Positions 42,758-52,358 of a stretch of 64,000 nt of DNA are shown here, one piece after another; position 1 is the stretch's first letter; each line of letters opens with the position of its first letter. Made by a program: the position numbers and the translations under genes. The stretch lies in contig NZ_JACTVI010000017.1 of the NCBI RefSeq assembly GCF_014495685.1, positions 54,082-118,081 on the forward strand, written 5' to 3'. The notes under the pieces were generated by a model. The model saw only the letters and a program-made list of their open reading frames with translations, did not search any database and was not told the DNA's origin. Source of the DNA: Streptomyces sp. TRM68367. Lineage in GTDB: Bacteria > Actinomycetota > Actinomycetes > Streptomycetales > Streptomycetaceae.

Positions 42758-44167
42758 TCACACGTCGAAGTACAGCTCGAACTCGTGCGGGTGCGGGCGC
42801 AGCTGGAGCGGCGCGATCTCGTTCGTACGCTTGAAGTCGATCCAGGTCTCGATCAGGTCGGCGGTGAACACGTCGCCCTGGAGCAGGAACTCGTGGTCGG
42901 CCTCGAGGGAGTCGAGGACGGCCGGGAGCGAGGTCGGGACCTGCGGGACGCCCGCGTGCTCCTCGGGAGCCAGCTCGTACAGGTCCTTGTCGATCGGCTC
43001 GGCCGGCTCGATCTTGTTCTTGATGCCGTCCAGGCCGGCCAGCATCAGCGCCGAGAAGGCCAGGTACGGGTTGCCGGACGAGTCGGGTGCGCGGAACTCG
43101 ACGCGCTTGGCCTTCGGGTTCGAGCCGGTGATCGGGATACGCATCGCGGCGGAGCGGTTACGCTGCGAGTACACCAGGTTGACCGGCGCCTCGAAGCCCG
43201 GCACCAGGCGGTGGTACGAGTTCACCGTCGGGTTGGTGAAGGCCAGCAGCGACGGGGCGTGCTTGAGGATGCCGCCGATGTAGTAGCGGGCGGTGTCCGA
43301 CAGGCCGGCGTAGCCCTGCTCGTCGTAGAAGAGCGGCGAGCCGCCCTGCCACAGCGACTGGTGGACGTGCATGCCCGAGCCGTTGTCGCCGAAGATCGGC
43401 TTCGGCATGAAGGTCGCGGTCTTGCCGTTGCGCCAGGCGACGTTCTTCACGATGTACTTGAAGAGCTGGAGGTCGTCGGCGGCGGCGAGCAGCGTGTTGA
43501 ACTTGTAGTTGATCTCGGCCTGGCCGGCGGTGCCCACCTCGTGGTGCTGGCGCTCGACCTGCAGGCCGGCCCTGTTCAGCTCCAGGGTGATCTCGGCGCG
43601 CAGGTCGGCGAAGTGGTCGACCGGCGGGACCGGGAAGTAGCCGCCCTTGTAGCGGACCTTGTAGCCGCGGTTGTCCTCCAGGGCGCCGGTGTTCCAGGCG
43701 CCCGCCTCGGAGTCGATGTGGTAGAAGGACTCGTTCGCACTGGTCGCGAAGCGGACGCTGTCGAAGACGTAGAACTCGGCCTCGGGACCGAAGTACGCGG
43801 TGTCCGCGATACCCGTGGAGGCGAGGTAGGCCTCGGCCTTCTTGGCCACGTTGCGCGGGTCACGGGAGTACTGCTCGCCCGTGATCGGGTCGTGGATGAA
43901 GAAGTTGATGTTGAGCGTCTTGTCCTTGCGGAACGGGTCGACCCGGGCGGTGGACAGGTCGGCGCGCAGGGCCATGTCGGACTCGTGAATGGCCTGGAAG
44001 CCGCGGATCGACGAGCCGTCGAAGGCGAGCTGGTCGTCCGGGTCGAACGCCTCTGCCGGCACCGTGAAGTGCTGCATGATGCCGGGCAGGTCGCAGAAGC
44101 GGACATCGATGAACTTGACGTCCTCGTCCGCGATGAACTTCTTGGCCTCGTCGGCGTTCTGGAACAT
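42758..44167 (-). CDS. glnA: Glutamine synthetase I
   Basis: The main dodecameric glutamine synthetase. The 469-residue protein has all landmarks: [84 protein letters not shown], and the adenylylation loop [13 protein letters not shown] with its Tyr, the target of the GlnE encoded at 17389. The ATG at 44167 follows GGAGGAG. A good GlnR box lies 97-134 bases upstream, with a TAGGGT -10 at 44253-44248, so transcription probably rises in nitrogen limitation. Confidence 0.98.
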   Translation of the reverse strand: MFQNADEAKKFIADEDVKFIDVRFCDLPGIMQHFTVPAEAFDPDDQLAFDGSSIRGFQAIHESDMALRADLSTARVDPFRKDKTLNINFFIHDPITGEQYSRDPRNVAKKAEAYLASTGIADTAYFGPEAEFYVFDSVRFATSANESFYHIDSEAGAWNTGALEDNRGYKVRYKGGYFPVPPVDHFADLRAEITLELNRAGLQVERQHHEVGTAGQAEINYKFNTLLAAADDLQLFKYIVKNVAWRNGKTATFMPKPIFGDNGSGMHVHQSLWQGGSPLFYDEQGYAGLSDTARYYIGGILKHAPSLLAFTNPTVNSYHRLVPGFEAPVNLVYSQRNRSAAMRIPITGSNPKAKRVEFRAPDSSGNPYLAFSALMLAGLDGIKNKIEPAEPIDKDLYELAPEEHAGVPQVPTSLPAVLDSLEADHEFLLQGDVFTADLIETWIDFKRTNEIAPLQLRPHPHEFELYFDV

Positions 44168-44247
44168 CCAGCTCCTCCTACTCCCGACCGTCCCGCCGGG
44201 GTGGTAGTTCGTTCGTGCGGCCAGTGCGGTGGCACACGCTGACCTCG

Positions 44248-44301
44248 ACCCTAGGGACGGGTGGTTTCTCGGGCGTGACCCATTTGTTTCGCACACGTTA
44301 A
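44248..44301 (-). promoter_or_regulatory. glnA promoter with tandem GlnR box
   Basis: On the minus strand TTAAC-N6-GAAAC is followed six bases later by GTCAC-N6-GAAAC (44301-44264). These are two near-consensus GlnR half-site pairs at 22-base spacing. TAGGGT (44253-44248) follows 10 bases after the box and serves as -10; no good -35 hexamer is visible, as expected for an activator-dependent promoter. Confidence 0.85.
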
Positions 44302-44364
44302 CCGGACATCGTGCGCTCGACCCCACCTGTCCGCATCCCGAAACGGTCGCAGTACGGTGGGCGG

Positions 44365-44832
44365 GTGGACAAGAGGCAAGCAGTCGGATCGTGGCTCTCC
44401 GGCCCCCGTGCGGCCGCGGAGGACGCCGGTGTCGACTTCGGATACCCGGGACAGCAGCTCGGTCTGCCGAAGGAGGGGCCGGGTTCGATTGCCCGCCCGG
44501 GCCGGCGGCTGGGCGCGCTGGCCGTGGACTGGGCCGTGTGCGTCTTGATCGCATACGGTCTCATCACGCACAGCTACAGCCAGGCGAACAGCAACTGGGC
44601 GCTGCTCATCTTCTTCGTGATGAGCGTCCTCACCGTCGGCACCATCGGCTTCACCCCCGGCAAACGCCTCTTCGGCCTCCGCGTACTCGCCCTGGACACC
44701 GGCACGGTCAACCCCCTCCGCGCCCTCCTGCGCACCGTCCTCCTCTGCCTGGCCATCCCGGCCCTCATCTGGGACCGCGACGGCAGAGGCCTGCACGACA
44801 GGCTGGCCCGCACGGTCGAAGTACGGATCTGA
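44365..44832 (+). CDS. RDD-family membrane protein
   Basis: A 155-residue protein with a soluble 60-residue N-terminus and an RDD domain: [20 protein letters not shown] carries the Arg and Asp of the name, followed by two more hydrophobic segments, [20 protein letters not shown] and [21 protein letters not shown] proteins are small membrane proteins of mostly unknown role. The start is GTG, 6 bases after a TACGGT hexamer and without a ribosome site, so leaderless translation is likely. It is divergent from glnA. Confidence 0.88.
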   Translation: MDKRQAVGSWLSGPRAAAEDAGVDFGYPGQQLGLPKEGPGSIARPGRRLGALAVDWAVCVLIAYGLITHSYSQANSNWALLIFFVMSVLTVGTIGFTPGKRLFGLRVLALDTGTVNPLRALLRTVLLCLAIPALIWDRDGRGLHDRLARTVEVRI

Positions 44833-44876
44833 AGCCGCGGCCCCGGCAGAACCGCAGGGTTCCCGGGGCCCAGCCA

Positions 44877-44920
44877 CTCAAGCAGCCGCAGGCATCAGCT
44901 CAAGCAGCCGCAGGCATCAG
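44877..44920. repeat. Perfect 22-bp tandem direct repeat
   Basis: The 22-base unit starting CTCAAGCAGCCGCAGG occurs twice head to tail (44877-44898 and 44899-44920). The second copy includes the stop codon of the DUF4191 gene, so the first copy is a duplicate of its 3' end just beyond the stop. Confidence 0.9.
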
Positions 44921-45615
44921 CGCAGCTTGCCCCCCTTGGGAAGCCGCATCCCCTTCGGCATCGGCCCCTTGGGCAACGGCATGTTGCTCATCAGGTCACC
45001 GAGCGCCCGCAGCCGGTCATTCGTGGCCGTCACCTGCGGACCGGTCAGCACACGCGGCAGCTTGAGCATGGTCGTACGCAGCTTCTTCAGCTCGACCCGC
45101 CCCTCACCCGTGCCGACGATCAGATCGTGCACCGGCACATCCGCCACGATCCGGTTCATCTTCTTCTTCTCCGCGGCGATCAGGGACTTCACCCGGTTCG
45201 GGTTGCCCTCGCCGACCAGCACGATGCCGGCCTTGCCGACCGCGCGGTGCACCACGTCCTGGTTGCGGTTCATCGCCACCGCGGGGGTCGTCGTCCATCC
45301 CCGGCCGACGTTGTCCAGGACGGCCGCGGCGGCACCCGCCTGGCCCTCCATCTGCCCGAAGGCCGCCCGCTCGGCCCGGCGCCCGAACACGATCGCCGCC
45401 GCGATGACACCGAGGAAAGCACCCAGGATGCCGAGATAGATGGGGTGACCGATCAAGAAACCGATCGCGAGGAAGACACCGAAGGTGACGATTCCGACAG
45501 CCGCGAGTACAAGGCCGATCTTCTTGTCGGCCCTGCGGGTCATCTTGTAGGTCAGGGCGATCTGCTTCAGTCGCCCGGTGTTCGCAGCGTCCGCTGCGGA
45601 TTCCTTCCTCGCCAT
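44917..45615 (-). CDS. DUF4191 membrane protein
   Basis: A 232-residue protein conserved next to lipA in actinobacteria. Two transmembrane segments (residues about 32-75: IGLVLAAVGIVTFGVFLAIG and YLGILGAFLGVIAAAIVFGR) are followed by a soluble domain with NVGRGWTTTPAVAMNRNQDV and AGIVLVGEGNPNRVKSLIAA. The C-terminus is Lys/Pro/Gly-rich. TAGACT ends 7 bases before the ATG and there is no ribosome site, so the mRNA is probably leaderless. Function unknown. Confidence 0.88.
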   Translation of the reverse strand: MARKESAADAANTGRLKQIALTYKMTRRADKKIGLVLAAVGIVTFGVFLAIGFLIGHPIYLGILGAFLGVIAAAIVFGRRAERAAFGQMEGQAGAAAAVLDNVGRGWTTTPAVAMNRNQDVVHRAVGKAGIVLVGEGNPNRVKSLIAAEKKKMNRIVADVPVHDLIVGTGEGRVELKKLRTTMLKLPRVLTGPQVTATNDRLRALGDLMSNMPLPKGPMPKGMRLPKGGKLR

Positions 45616-45683
45616 GCCAGGAAGTCTACGTGGCCCCACAAGCGCCTAGGACGGCAGTGTCCGAGGGCGCGTGCGGGGAGCGG

Positions 45684-45884
45684 TCAGAGGCGGGCGGCGG
45701 TGACCTGGTCGAGGACGCGCTGCGTCTCGACCCGGTCCTTGGCGCGACGGCGGTCCTCCAGGACGGAGGTCCAGGCGTTGCGCCGGGCGGTGCGCTGACC
45801 GCTGCTCAGCAGCAGCGACTCGACGGCGCGCAGTGCGGTGGTGAACGACGGGATGGCGGTGGCGCGGACGGGCGCGGCCTGCAT
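45684..45884 (-). CDS. Small hypothetical protein
   Basis: A 66-residue soluble helical protein (SFTTALRAVESLLLSSGQRT, NAWTSVLEDRRRAKDRVETQ). It sits between the DUF4191 and lipA genes, and a near-consensus promoter lies about 70 bases upstream, which supports a real gene. The ATG at 45884 has only a weak GGGGGA site 8 bases away. Role unknown. Confidence 0.65.
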   Translation of the reverse strand: MQAAPVRATAIPSFTTALRAVESLLLSSGQRTARRNAWTSVLEDRRRAKDRVETQRVLDQVTAARL

Positions 45885-45953
45885 GGTGGAGGTCCCCCCT
45901 CGGGGCGGCTTCGGGTACGGGGCTACGTGGCGTGAGTCCAGGGTCACTGAATG

Positions 45954-45982
45954 GTGTTACCAGGGCGTGACCGACTGGTCAA
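45954..45982 (-). promoter_or_regulatory. Near-consensus promoter for the 66-residue protein gene
   Basis: On the minus strand TTGACC (45982-45977) and TAACAC (45959-45954) are separated by exactly 17 bases. This is a good primary-sigma-type promoter with a leader of about 60 bases to the ATG at 45884. Confidence 0.6.
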
Positions 45983-46167
45983 ACACCCATGAAGCCTCTG
46001 ATACGGCGGGCCGAAACGCCGACGCGGCCCTGGTCGGCGCCCTCATCTGCGAGGACGCCCAGGACCGCGTCGCATCGGACACTACCGGCGGGTAGCTGCT
46101 TGTGCGGGAATTCACACGGCTGTCTCGCCCCGGGTGCCGCAAGGGGGATGATGGATTGTCAGGCAGG

Positions 46168-47163
46168 TCACACGGCCTGCGCGGCGACGAAGGCGTCGGC
46201 GGCACCCCGCCGCGGAGCAGCTGACTGACGCTGTTCGACCGCCATCCGGTAGAGGCGGCCGGCGCGGTACGAGGAGCGGACCAGCGGGCCGGACATCACG
46301 CCGGAGAAACCGATCTGCTCGGCCTCCTCCTTCAGCTCCACGAACTCCTGCGGCTTGACCCAGCGCTCCACCGGGTGGTGCCGCACGGACGGGCGCAGGT
46401 ACTGCGTGATGGTGACCAGCTCGCACCCGGCGTCGTGCAGCTGCCGCAGCGCCTCGCTGACCTCCTCGCGGGTCTCGCCCATGCCGAGGATCAGGTTCGA
46501 CTTGGTCACCAGGCCGTAGTCGCGGGCGGCCGTGAGGACCTTCAGCGAGCGGTCGTAGCGGAAGCCGGGGCGGATCCGCTTGAAGATCCGCGGCACCGTC
46601 TCGACGTTGTGCGCGAAGACCTCGGGGCGCGCGGAGAAGACCTCCGCCAGCTGCTCCGGGACCGCGTTGAAGTCGGGGGCCAGCAGCTCGACCTTCGTAC
46701 GGCCGCCCTCGCGGTCCGCGGTCTGCGCGTGGATCTGGCGGACCGTCTCGGCGTACAGCCAGGCGCCGCCGTCCGCCAGGTCGTCGCGGGCGACACCGGT
46801 GATCGTGGCGTAGTTCAGGTCCATGGTGACCACGGACTCGCCCACTCGGCGCGGCTCGTCGCGGTCCAGGGCCTCGGGCTTGCCGGTGTCGATCTGGCAG
46901 AAGTCGCAGCGCCGGGTGCACTGGTCGCCGCCGATGAGGAAGGTGGCCTCGCGGTCCTCCCAGCACTCGTAGATGTTCGGGCAGCCGGCTTCCTGGCAGA
47001 CCGTGTGCAGGCCCTCGCTCTTGACGAGGTTCTGCATCTTCGTGTACTCGGGACCCATCTTCGCCCGGGTCTTGATCCACTCGGGCTTGCGCTCGATGGG
47101 GGTCTGGCTGTTGCGGACCTCCAGGCGCAGCAACTTGCGTCCGTCGGGTGCGACTGCGGACAC
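46168..47163 (-). CDS. lipA: Lipoyl synthase
   Basis: LipA inserts two sulfurs into protein-bound octanoyl groups, completing the lipoyl cofactor of 2-oxoacid dehydrogenases. The 331-residue radical-SAM enzyme has both iron-sulfur motifs: the auxiliary cluster in [15 protein letters not shown] (near residue 55) and the SAM cluster in [13 protein letters not shown] (near 82), plus the RSSYRAG serine ligand near the end. The GTG at 47163 follows GGGAG. It works with LipB, encoded just upstream on the same strand. Confidence 0.98.
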   Translation of the reverse strand: MSAVAPDGRKLLRLEVRNSQTPIERKPEWIKTRAKMGPEYTKMQNLVKSEGLHTVCQEAGCPNIYECWEDREATFLIGGDQCTRRCDFCQIDTGKPEALDRDEPRRVGESVVTMDLNYATITGVARDDLADGGAWLYAETVRQIHAQTADREGGRTKVELLAPDFNAVPEQLAEVFSARPEVFAHNVETVPRIFKRIRPGFRYDRSLKVLTAARDYGLVTKSNLILGMGETREEVSEALRQLHDAGCELVTITQYLRPSVRHHPVERWVKPQEFVELKEEAEQIGFSGVMSGPLVRSSYRAGRLYRMAVEQRQSAAPRRGAADAFVAAQAV

Positions 47164-47266
47164 GTCGGCTCCCTAGCTTCGATTCTTCGGCGTACACCAG
47201 GGTACGCCCGTGTTTGATGGGCCCTTCTGTCAGGCCAACCTCAGGGGTTGGGGTGCCATTCCCCGG

Positions 47267-48064
47267 TCAGACGGCCGCCTTCTCGATCTCCCGTGGCTTC
47301 AGCTCCGCGTTCTCCAGTACGTCCCTCAGGTGCCGCTCCACGATCGGCAGCACCTCGTCGATCGTCACGTTCCGGCCGAGCTCGCTCGCGAGGGAGGCGA
47401 CGCCTGCGTCCCGGATGCCGCACGGGATGATCCGGTCGAACCACTTCATGTCCGGGCTCACGTTGAACGAGAAGCCGTGCATCGTGACGCCCTTGGCAAC
47501 GCGGATGCCGATCTGTGCGATCTTGCGGTCCTCGCGGCGCTGGCCCGCGTTCGACGGGGCGTACTCCGGGCCGTTCAGGCGCGGGTCGAACTCCTCGTCC
47601 TGGAGGCGGGGGTCGAAGTCCAGGCTCAGCCCGCCGAGCGCCGAGCGCCGCTCCACCGGATCGCCCAGCACCCATACGCCACTGCGCCCCTCGACCCGCG
47701 TGGTCTCCAGGCCGAACTCCGCGCAGGTGCGGATCAGGGCCTCCTCAAGGCGCCGTACGTGCGCCACCACGTCCACCGGGCGGGGCAGCTTCTGGATCGG
47801 GTAGCCCACCAGCTGGCCGGGGCCGTGCCAGGTGATCTTGCCGCCGCGGTCGACGTCGATGACGGGCGTGCCGTCGAGGGGGCGCTCGCTGTCGGCCGTG
47901 CGCCGGCCCGCCGTGTAGACCGCGGGATGCTCCAGGAGCAGGACGGTGTCGGGGGTCTCGTCGGCGAACCGCGCCGCGTGCACCCGGCGCTGCTCGGCCC
48001 AGGCCTCCTGGTACTCGACGGCCTCGGCGCCGAACCCCATGCGGATGAACCGCAACTCACTCAC
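47267..48064 (-). CDS. lipB: Octanoyl-ACP:protein N-octanoyltransferase
   Basis: LipB moves octanoyl groups from acyl carrier protein to the lipoyl domains of E2 and GcvH proteins. In this 265-residue protein the conserved region [14 protein letters not shown] (near residue 77) and the nucleophile Cys in [20 protein letters not shown], with a catalytic Lys nearby in [14 protein letters not shown], are intact. GAGGAGG sits 7 bases before the GTG. It precedes lipA by 103 bases in the same direction; the E2 protein at 62880 is a likely substrate. Confidence 0.97.
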   Translation of the reverse strand: MSELRFIRMGFGAEAVEYQEAWAEQRRVHAARFADETPDTVLLLEHPAVYTAGRRTADSERPLDGTPVIDVDRGGKITWHGPGQLVGYPIQKLPRPVDVVAHVRRLEEALIRTCAEFGLETTRVEGRSGVWVLGDPVERRSALGGLSLDFDPRLQDEEFDPRLNGPEYAPSNAGQRREDRKIAQIGIRVAKGVTMHGFSFNVSPDMKWFDRIIPCGIRDAGVASLASELGRNVTIDEVLPIVERHLRDVLENAELKPREIEKAAV

Positions 48065-48300
48065 GGCAAGCCTCCTCGGACGGGTGTGTCAGGCATGAAG
48101 CGCGCCCAAGTCACTGTACGTCCGCCCGTCACACGTCAGCTCTGCGGGCTTTCCTCACACGATCGGATGAATGCCTGTCGAAGTGTGCGATCACGTGCTT
48201 ACTCTCCGCTACATTCGCGCCGTCCGCGAGGCCATAAGGGCTGCTCACCGGCAATCCGGTCAGATCGCAACGCCACGGAAGGCAGGAGACCGCACCGCAG

Positions 48301-49740
48301 ATGACGGAACGACCCGCGCAGCGCACCCCCAACCGCCAGCTCGCCGCGCTCATCGCAGAAGCGGGGTTCTCCAACGCGGGTCTCGCCCGTCGCGTGGACC
48401 AGCTCGGTCTCGAACACGGGCTCGACCTCAGATACGACAAGACATCCGTCACCCGCTGGCTGCGCGGGCAGCAGCCCAGGGGTACCACGCCGGCGCTCAT
48501 CGCCGAGGTCTTCACCCGGCGCCTCGGCCGCCGCCTCACCGCCCAGGACCTGGGGCTGGACGCCTGCGCGCCCGTCTACGCGGGGCTGGAGTTCGCCGCG
48601 ACGCCCGAAGAGGCCGTCGACATCGTCAGCGGGCTGTGGCGCAAGGACTCCGGCAGCCACGCCGAGCTGCGCAAGATCGCGTTCACCCCGGCGGGGCTCG
48701 TCGTGCCCAGCCGGGACTGGCTGATCGGCCGCCCCGACGAGAAGGTGGCTCGCGGCAGCGAACCCGCCGTCCGCATCCCGGCGCAGGGCCGCCCGGGCAT
48801 CCCGCGCCCGCGCGGCCAGGCCGAGCGCGGCCCCGGCCAGAGGGTCACCGGCGGCGACATCGCCGCGCTCCGCTCGGTCGGCGAGCTGTTCCGCACCCTC
48901 GACGACGCCTACGGCGGCGGGCACGCCCGTCAGGCCCTCGTGCGCTACCTGGAGCACGAGTGCGAGCCGATGCTGCGCGGCACCTACGGCGAGCAGACCG
49001 GCCGCCGGCTGTTCGCCGCCGCCGCCGACCTGACCCGGCTCGCGGGCTGGACGTCGTACGACATCGCCGCGCACGGGCTCGCCCAGCGCTACTTCGTGCA
49101 GGCGCTGCGGCTCGCGCAGGCCGCCGGGGAGCGGACGTACGGCGCGTATGTGCTGGTCACGATGAGTCGCCAGGCCGTCTATCTCGGCCACGGGCGGGAG
49201 GCCGTGCAACTGGCGCGGGTCGCTCAGCAGGGGGTCGGCACGAACGCCCCGCCGGTCGTGCAGGCGCTGCTGCACGCCGCCGAGGCGCGGGGGCACGGGG
49301 TGCTCGGCGAGGTGCGGGCCTGCACGGCGGCGCTGGTGCGGGCCGAGCGCGCGCTGGAGACCGTGCGGGCCGGGGACGACGTCCCGCACTGGGCGCGGTC
49401 CTTCGACGAGGCGCAGCTCGCCGACGAGTTCGGCCACTGCCACCGGGACCTCCAGCAGTTCCGCGCCGCCGCCCAGCACGCGGAGCGCTCACTGCACCTG
49501 CGCGCGCCCTCCTACGCCCGCAGCCGCCTGTTCTGCCGCGTCGTCCTCGCCACCGCCCGCCTCGGCCTCGGCGAACTCGACCAGGCCTGCCAACTCGCCG
49601 CGGAGGCCGCCGGCCAGGCCGCGGAGATGCGGTCGGTACGGGCGGTGGAGTACGTCAGGGACTTCGAACGCAGGTTGGAGCCGTACAGGGACGCGACACC
49701 GGTACGGAACTACCGGGACAAGGTGGCTGTACTTGGGTAA
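48301..49740 (+). CDS. NsdA-like regulatory protein
   Basis: A 479-residue regulator. The N-terminal 100 residues, with LAALIAEAGFSNAGLARRVD, LRYDKTSVTRWLRGQQPRGT and EVFTRRLGRRLTAQDLGLDA, look like an atypical XRE-type helix-turn-helix and closely recall the start of Streptomyces NsdA, a negative regulator of sporulation and antibiotic production. The rest is helical and TPR-like (LYVQALRL-type repeats such as RYFVQALRLAQAAGERTYGA). It is thus probably a developmental or metabolic regulator; targets are unknown. Confidence 0.85.
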   Translation: MTERPAQRTPNRQLAALIAEAGFSNAGLARRVDQLGLEHGLDLRYDKTSVTRWLRGQQPRGTTPALIAEVFTRRLGRRLTAQDLGLDACAPVYAGLEFAATPEEAVDIVSGLWRKDSGSHAELRKIAFTPAGLVVPSRDWLIGRPDEKVARGSEPAVRIPAQGRPGIPRPRGQAERGPGQRVTGGDIAALRSVGELFRTLDDAYGGGHARQALVRYLEHECEPMLRGTYGEQTGRRLFAAAADLTRLAGWTSYDIAAHGLAQRYFVQALRLAQAAGERTYGAYVLVTMSRQAVYLGHGREAVQLARVAQQGVGTNAPPVVQALLHAAEARGHGVLGEVRACTAALVRAERALETVRAGDDVPHWARSFDEAQLADEFGHCHRDLQQFRAAAQHAERSLHLRAPSYARSRLFCRVVLATARLGLGELDQACQLAAEAAGQAAEMRSVRAVEYVRDFERRLEPYRDATPVRNYRDKVAVLG

Positions 49741-49749
49741 CGGAACAAC

Positions 49750-51159
49750 TCACGCGGCTCTCGGCACTCTCCGCAAGGGCTCCGCCACGTGCATCGAACC
49801 CCCGGCCCCCAGATCCGCCAGAATCGCCGAGGAGGCCCGCTGCCCGGAGTGCAGCGCCCCCTGCACCGTGCTGGTGTCCCGGTGGTCCCCGCACACGTAC
49901 AGCCCCGCCAGCAACCGCACCGGCCGGCGCAGATCGTGCGGTGGCCGCATCGCCGGGACCGCCTCGGCGGTGTGGTGGACGGCGAGGGTCTCCCAGCGGG
50001 CGGTCGAGGTGCCGTACAGGCGCGCCAGGTGCATTCGTACGGCCGTGTCCACGTCGGACGGCGGCGGCCCGAGGACCGTGGAGGAGACGAGCGTACGGCC
50101 CGCCGGGGCACGGGACGGGTCGACGCCGCTGACGACCGCCGTGTGCGCCACCGGCCCGCCCCGGTCGGCGTCGAGCACCAGCGCAGCACCGGTCGCCGGC
50201 GGCTCGTCGGCGGTGTGGTGGACGACCGTCACCGGGTGGAAGTCCGGCACGCGCAGGCCGGGCAGCAGCTCGGCGGCGGCCCGCGCGTCGGTCGCGATCA
50301 GCACGGCCCGGCAGCGGATCTCACCGTGCTCGGCGGTGGTCACCGAAGTCGTGGAGACGGCGGTGACCCGGACCTCGGTGTGCACCGTGCCCGGGGGCAG
50401 CGTGCGCGCCAGCAGCTCCGGCAGCGCCTCGGCGCCGCCCTCCGGCAGGCACAGCCGCCCGCCCGCGAAGGCGCGCAGCGCGAGGTCCGCGCACCTGCTC
50501 GACGTGGTCAGGTCCGGGTCGCACAGCAGTGCGGCGAGCAGCGGGCGCAGAAAACCATCGACCGTGCGGGCGGGCAGTCCGCGCGCGGCCAGGGCCTGAA
50601 GGGCGGGCAACTCCGGCCGGGCCAGCAGGCGTTCGACCGGCGTCCCCGCGAGCCGGGTCAGCGCGGCGCCGAGGCGGGCCTGGTCGACGGCGCTGCCCAG
50701 CGGGGCACCCGCCCAGCCGCGCGGCACGGCGGCCGGGCGGCCGTACGGCGGTATTCGGGCGCTCACGCGGGTCCGGGACAGCGGCGCCGGCCGGGGGACG
50801 CCCGCCAGGGCGCGCACCGCGTGGAGTGCACCCCGTGTGCCCCCGGCGCCCGCGGGAGCACTCGCGCGGTGCAGGCGTCCGCCGCTGTGCAGCAGCACGC
50901 CCGGCGCGAACGGGCGCAGCACCAGCCCGTCGAGGCCGGGGGTGCGCCGTAGGTCCGGATTCGCCGTGGAGAGCAACTGGCCGATTCTGTCGAGCCGGAA
51001 GCCGTCGACCTGCTCCGTCGCCATGCGGCCGCCCACCCCGTGGGCGGCCTCCAGGACCGCGGTCGTCACTCCTGCGCTGGTCAGCCGATGTGCCGCCGAG
51101 AGTCCTGCGACCCCCGCTCCGACCACGACGACGTCCGCCTGGTATGCGGGCTCAAGCAC
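49750..51159 (-). CDS. FAD-dependent amine oxidase/desaturase-like oxidoreductase
   Basis: A 469-residue flavoprotein of the monoamine oxidase/protoporphyrinogen oxidase type. The FAD dinucleotide site VVVGAGVAGLSAAHRLTSAG lies at residues 10-29, with the Glu of VLEAAHGVGGRMAT, and the second FAD contact near the C-terminus LLAGLYVCGDHRDTSTVQGA. The substrate cannot be told; carotenoid-type desaturases share this plan. The GTG start has GAGGAGG upstream. It is convergent with the NsdA-like gene, 9 bases apart. Confidence 0.88.
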   Translation of the reverse strand: MLEPAYQADVVVVGAGVAGLSAAHRLTSAGVTTAVLEAAHGVGGRMATEQVDGFRLDRIGQLLSTANPDLRRTPGLDGLVLRPFAPGVLLHSGGRLHRASAPAGAGGTRGALHAVRALAGVPRPAPLSRTRVSARIPPYGRPAAVPRGWAGAPLGSAVDQARLGAALTRLAGTPVERLLARPELPALQALAARGLPARTVDGFLRPLLAALLCDPDLTTSSRCADLALRAFAGGRLCLPEGGAEALPELLARTLPPGTVHTEVRVTAVSTTSVTTAEHGEIRCRAVLIATDARAAAELLPGLRVPDFHPVTVVHHTADEPPATGAALVLDADRGGPVAHTAVVSGVDPSRAPAGRTLVSSTVLGPPPSDVDTAVRMHLARLYGTSTARWETLAVHHTAEAVPAMRPPHDLRRPVRLLAGLYVCGDHRDTSTVQGALHSGQRASSAILADLGAGGSMHVAEPLRRVPRAA

Positions 51160-51372
51160 GTGCCCCTCCTCGCGGTTGTGCGGCCGCTGGGAACGTCATG
51201 CCCCCAACGAGCCTCAGGGATGCCCGAGTTCGGGTCGAGGTTAGGGCCGTGATCGGTCAACGGGAGTCGCGCATGAACAGGGCACGGGCGCACAACGGTC
51301 GCATACGGTCGCGTTATGACACGGGGTCACGCTGGCGGTCACGGCACGATCGCCGCGCCGGTCAGAGCGCGG

Positions 51373-52287
51373 TCACCGCTCCGGTCGCAGTGCCGCCCGG
51401 ATCGCGTCGTCGATCCCCGGGAAGGCGAACGTGAACCCGGACTCCAGCAGCCGCGTCGGCAGCACCCGCTTACTGCCCAGCACATCCCCGGCCAACTCGC
51501 CCAGCACGGCCCGCAGCACCGGCGCCGGCACCGCGAACAGTGTCGGCCGGCGCAGCACACGGCCCATCGCCGCCGTGATCTCACGGTTCGTCAGCGGCTG
51601 CGGGGCGGTCAGGTTGAACGGCCCGGACAGGTCGTCGCGGTCGAGCAGGTGCCGGATCGCGGCCACCTCGTCGTACAGCGCGACGTACGACCAGTACTGC
51701 CGGCCGTCGCCCATCCGCCCGCCGAGCCCCGCCTTGAACAGCGGGAACAGCTTCCCCCAGGCACCGCCCCCGCGCGCCACCACAAGACCGGTGCGGAGGA
51801 ACACCGTCCGTACGCCCGCCTCCCGGGCCGGCGCCGTGGCCCCCTCCCACTCCACGCACAGCTCCGGCAGGAAGCCCTCTCCGGCCGGCGCGTTCTCGTC
51901 GACGGCCCGCTCGCCGGTGCCGCCGTAGTAGCCGATCGCGCTGCCGTTGACGAAGACCCGCGGCCGTTCGCCGGCTTCCAGTGCGGCGACGGCCTTCGCG
52001 AGCGCGGCCGTGCCCAGCACCCGGCTGCACCGGATCCGGGTCTTGTACGCCTCGGTCCAGCGGCGGTCGCCCACCCCGGCCCCGGCCAGGTTGACCACGG
52101 CGTCGCACCCGGCGAGCCCGGCCGGATCCACCCGCCCGGCCTCCGGCTCCCAGCGGACCTCGTCCGCCGTCCGGGGCGCGCGCCGCACCAGACGCACCAC
52201 CTCGTGCCCGTCCGCGGTCAGGGACCGCACCAGAGCACCGCCGATCAGACCGGACGCGCCGGCCACCGCGATTCGGGAACGTTCCAT
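51373..52287 (-). CDS. TIGR01777-family NAD-dependent epimerase-like protein
   Basis: A 304-residue short-chain dehydrogenase-type protein (SDR39U1/YfcH group). The nucleotide site is IAVAGASGLIGGALVRSL, then VVNLAGAGVGDRRWTEAYK, the active-site region VNGSAIGYYGGTGERAVDEN and FLRTGLVVARGGGAWGKLFP. A C-terminal domain (DUF1731) ends with LESGFTFAFPGIDDAIRAAL. The reaction is unknown. It is divergent from a GNAT gene. Confidence 0.92.
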   Translation of the reverse strand: MERSRIAVAGASGLIGGALVRSLTADGHEVVRLVRRAPRTADEVRWEPEAGRVDPAGLAGCDAVVNLAGAGVGDRRWTEAYKTRIRCSRVLGTAALAKAVAALEAGERPRVFVNGSAIGYYGGTGERAVDENAPAGEGFLPELCVEWEGATAPAREAGVRTVFLRTGLVVARGGGAWGKLFPLFKAGLGGRMGDGRQYWSYVALYDEVAAIRHLLDRDDLSGPFNLTAPQPLTNREITAAMGRVLRRPTLFAVPAPVLRAVLGELAGDVLGSKRVLPTRLLESGFTFAFPGIDDAIRAALRPER

Positions 52288-52358
52288 GCCCCCATCCTGC
52301 CGGTCGGCCTGATGAAACCCCCGTCGGCATGCCGCGCCGCCGACGTAGGGTGACCGCC

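Noticed and set aside
45838..46095. Small plus-strand frame upstream of lipA, with a plausible inner GTG start (MTDWSNTHEASDTAG-like)
   Set aside because: It has a poor ribosome site and lies across a good minus-strand promoter (45954-45982); not enough support for a gene.
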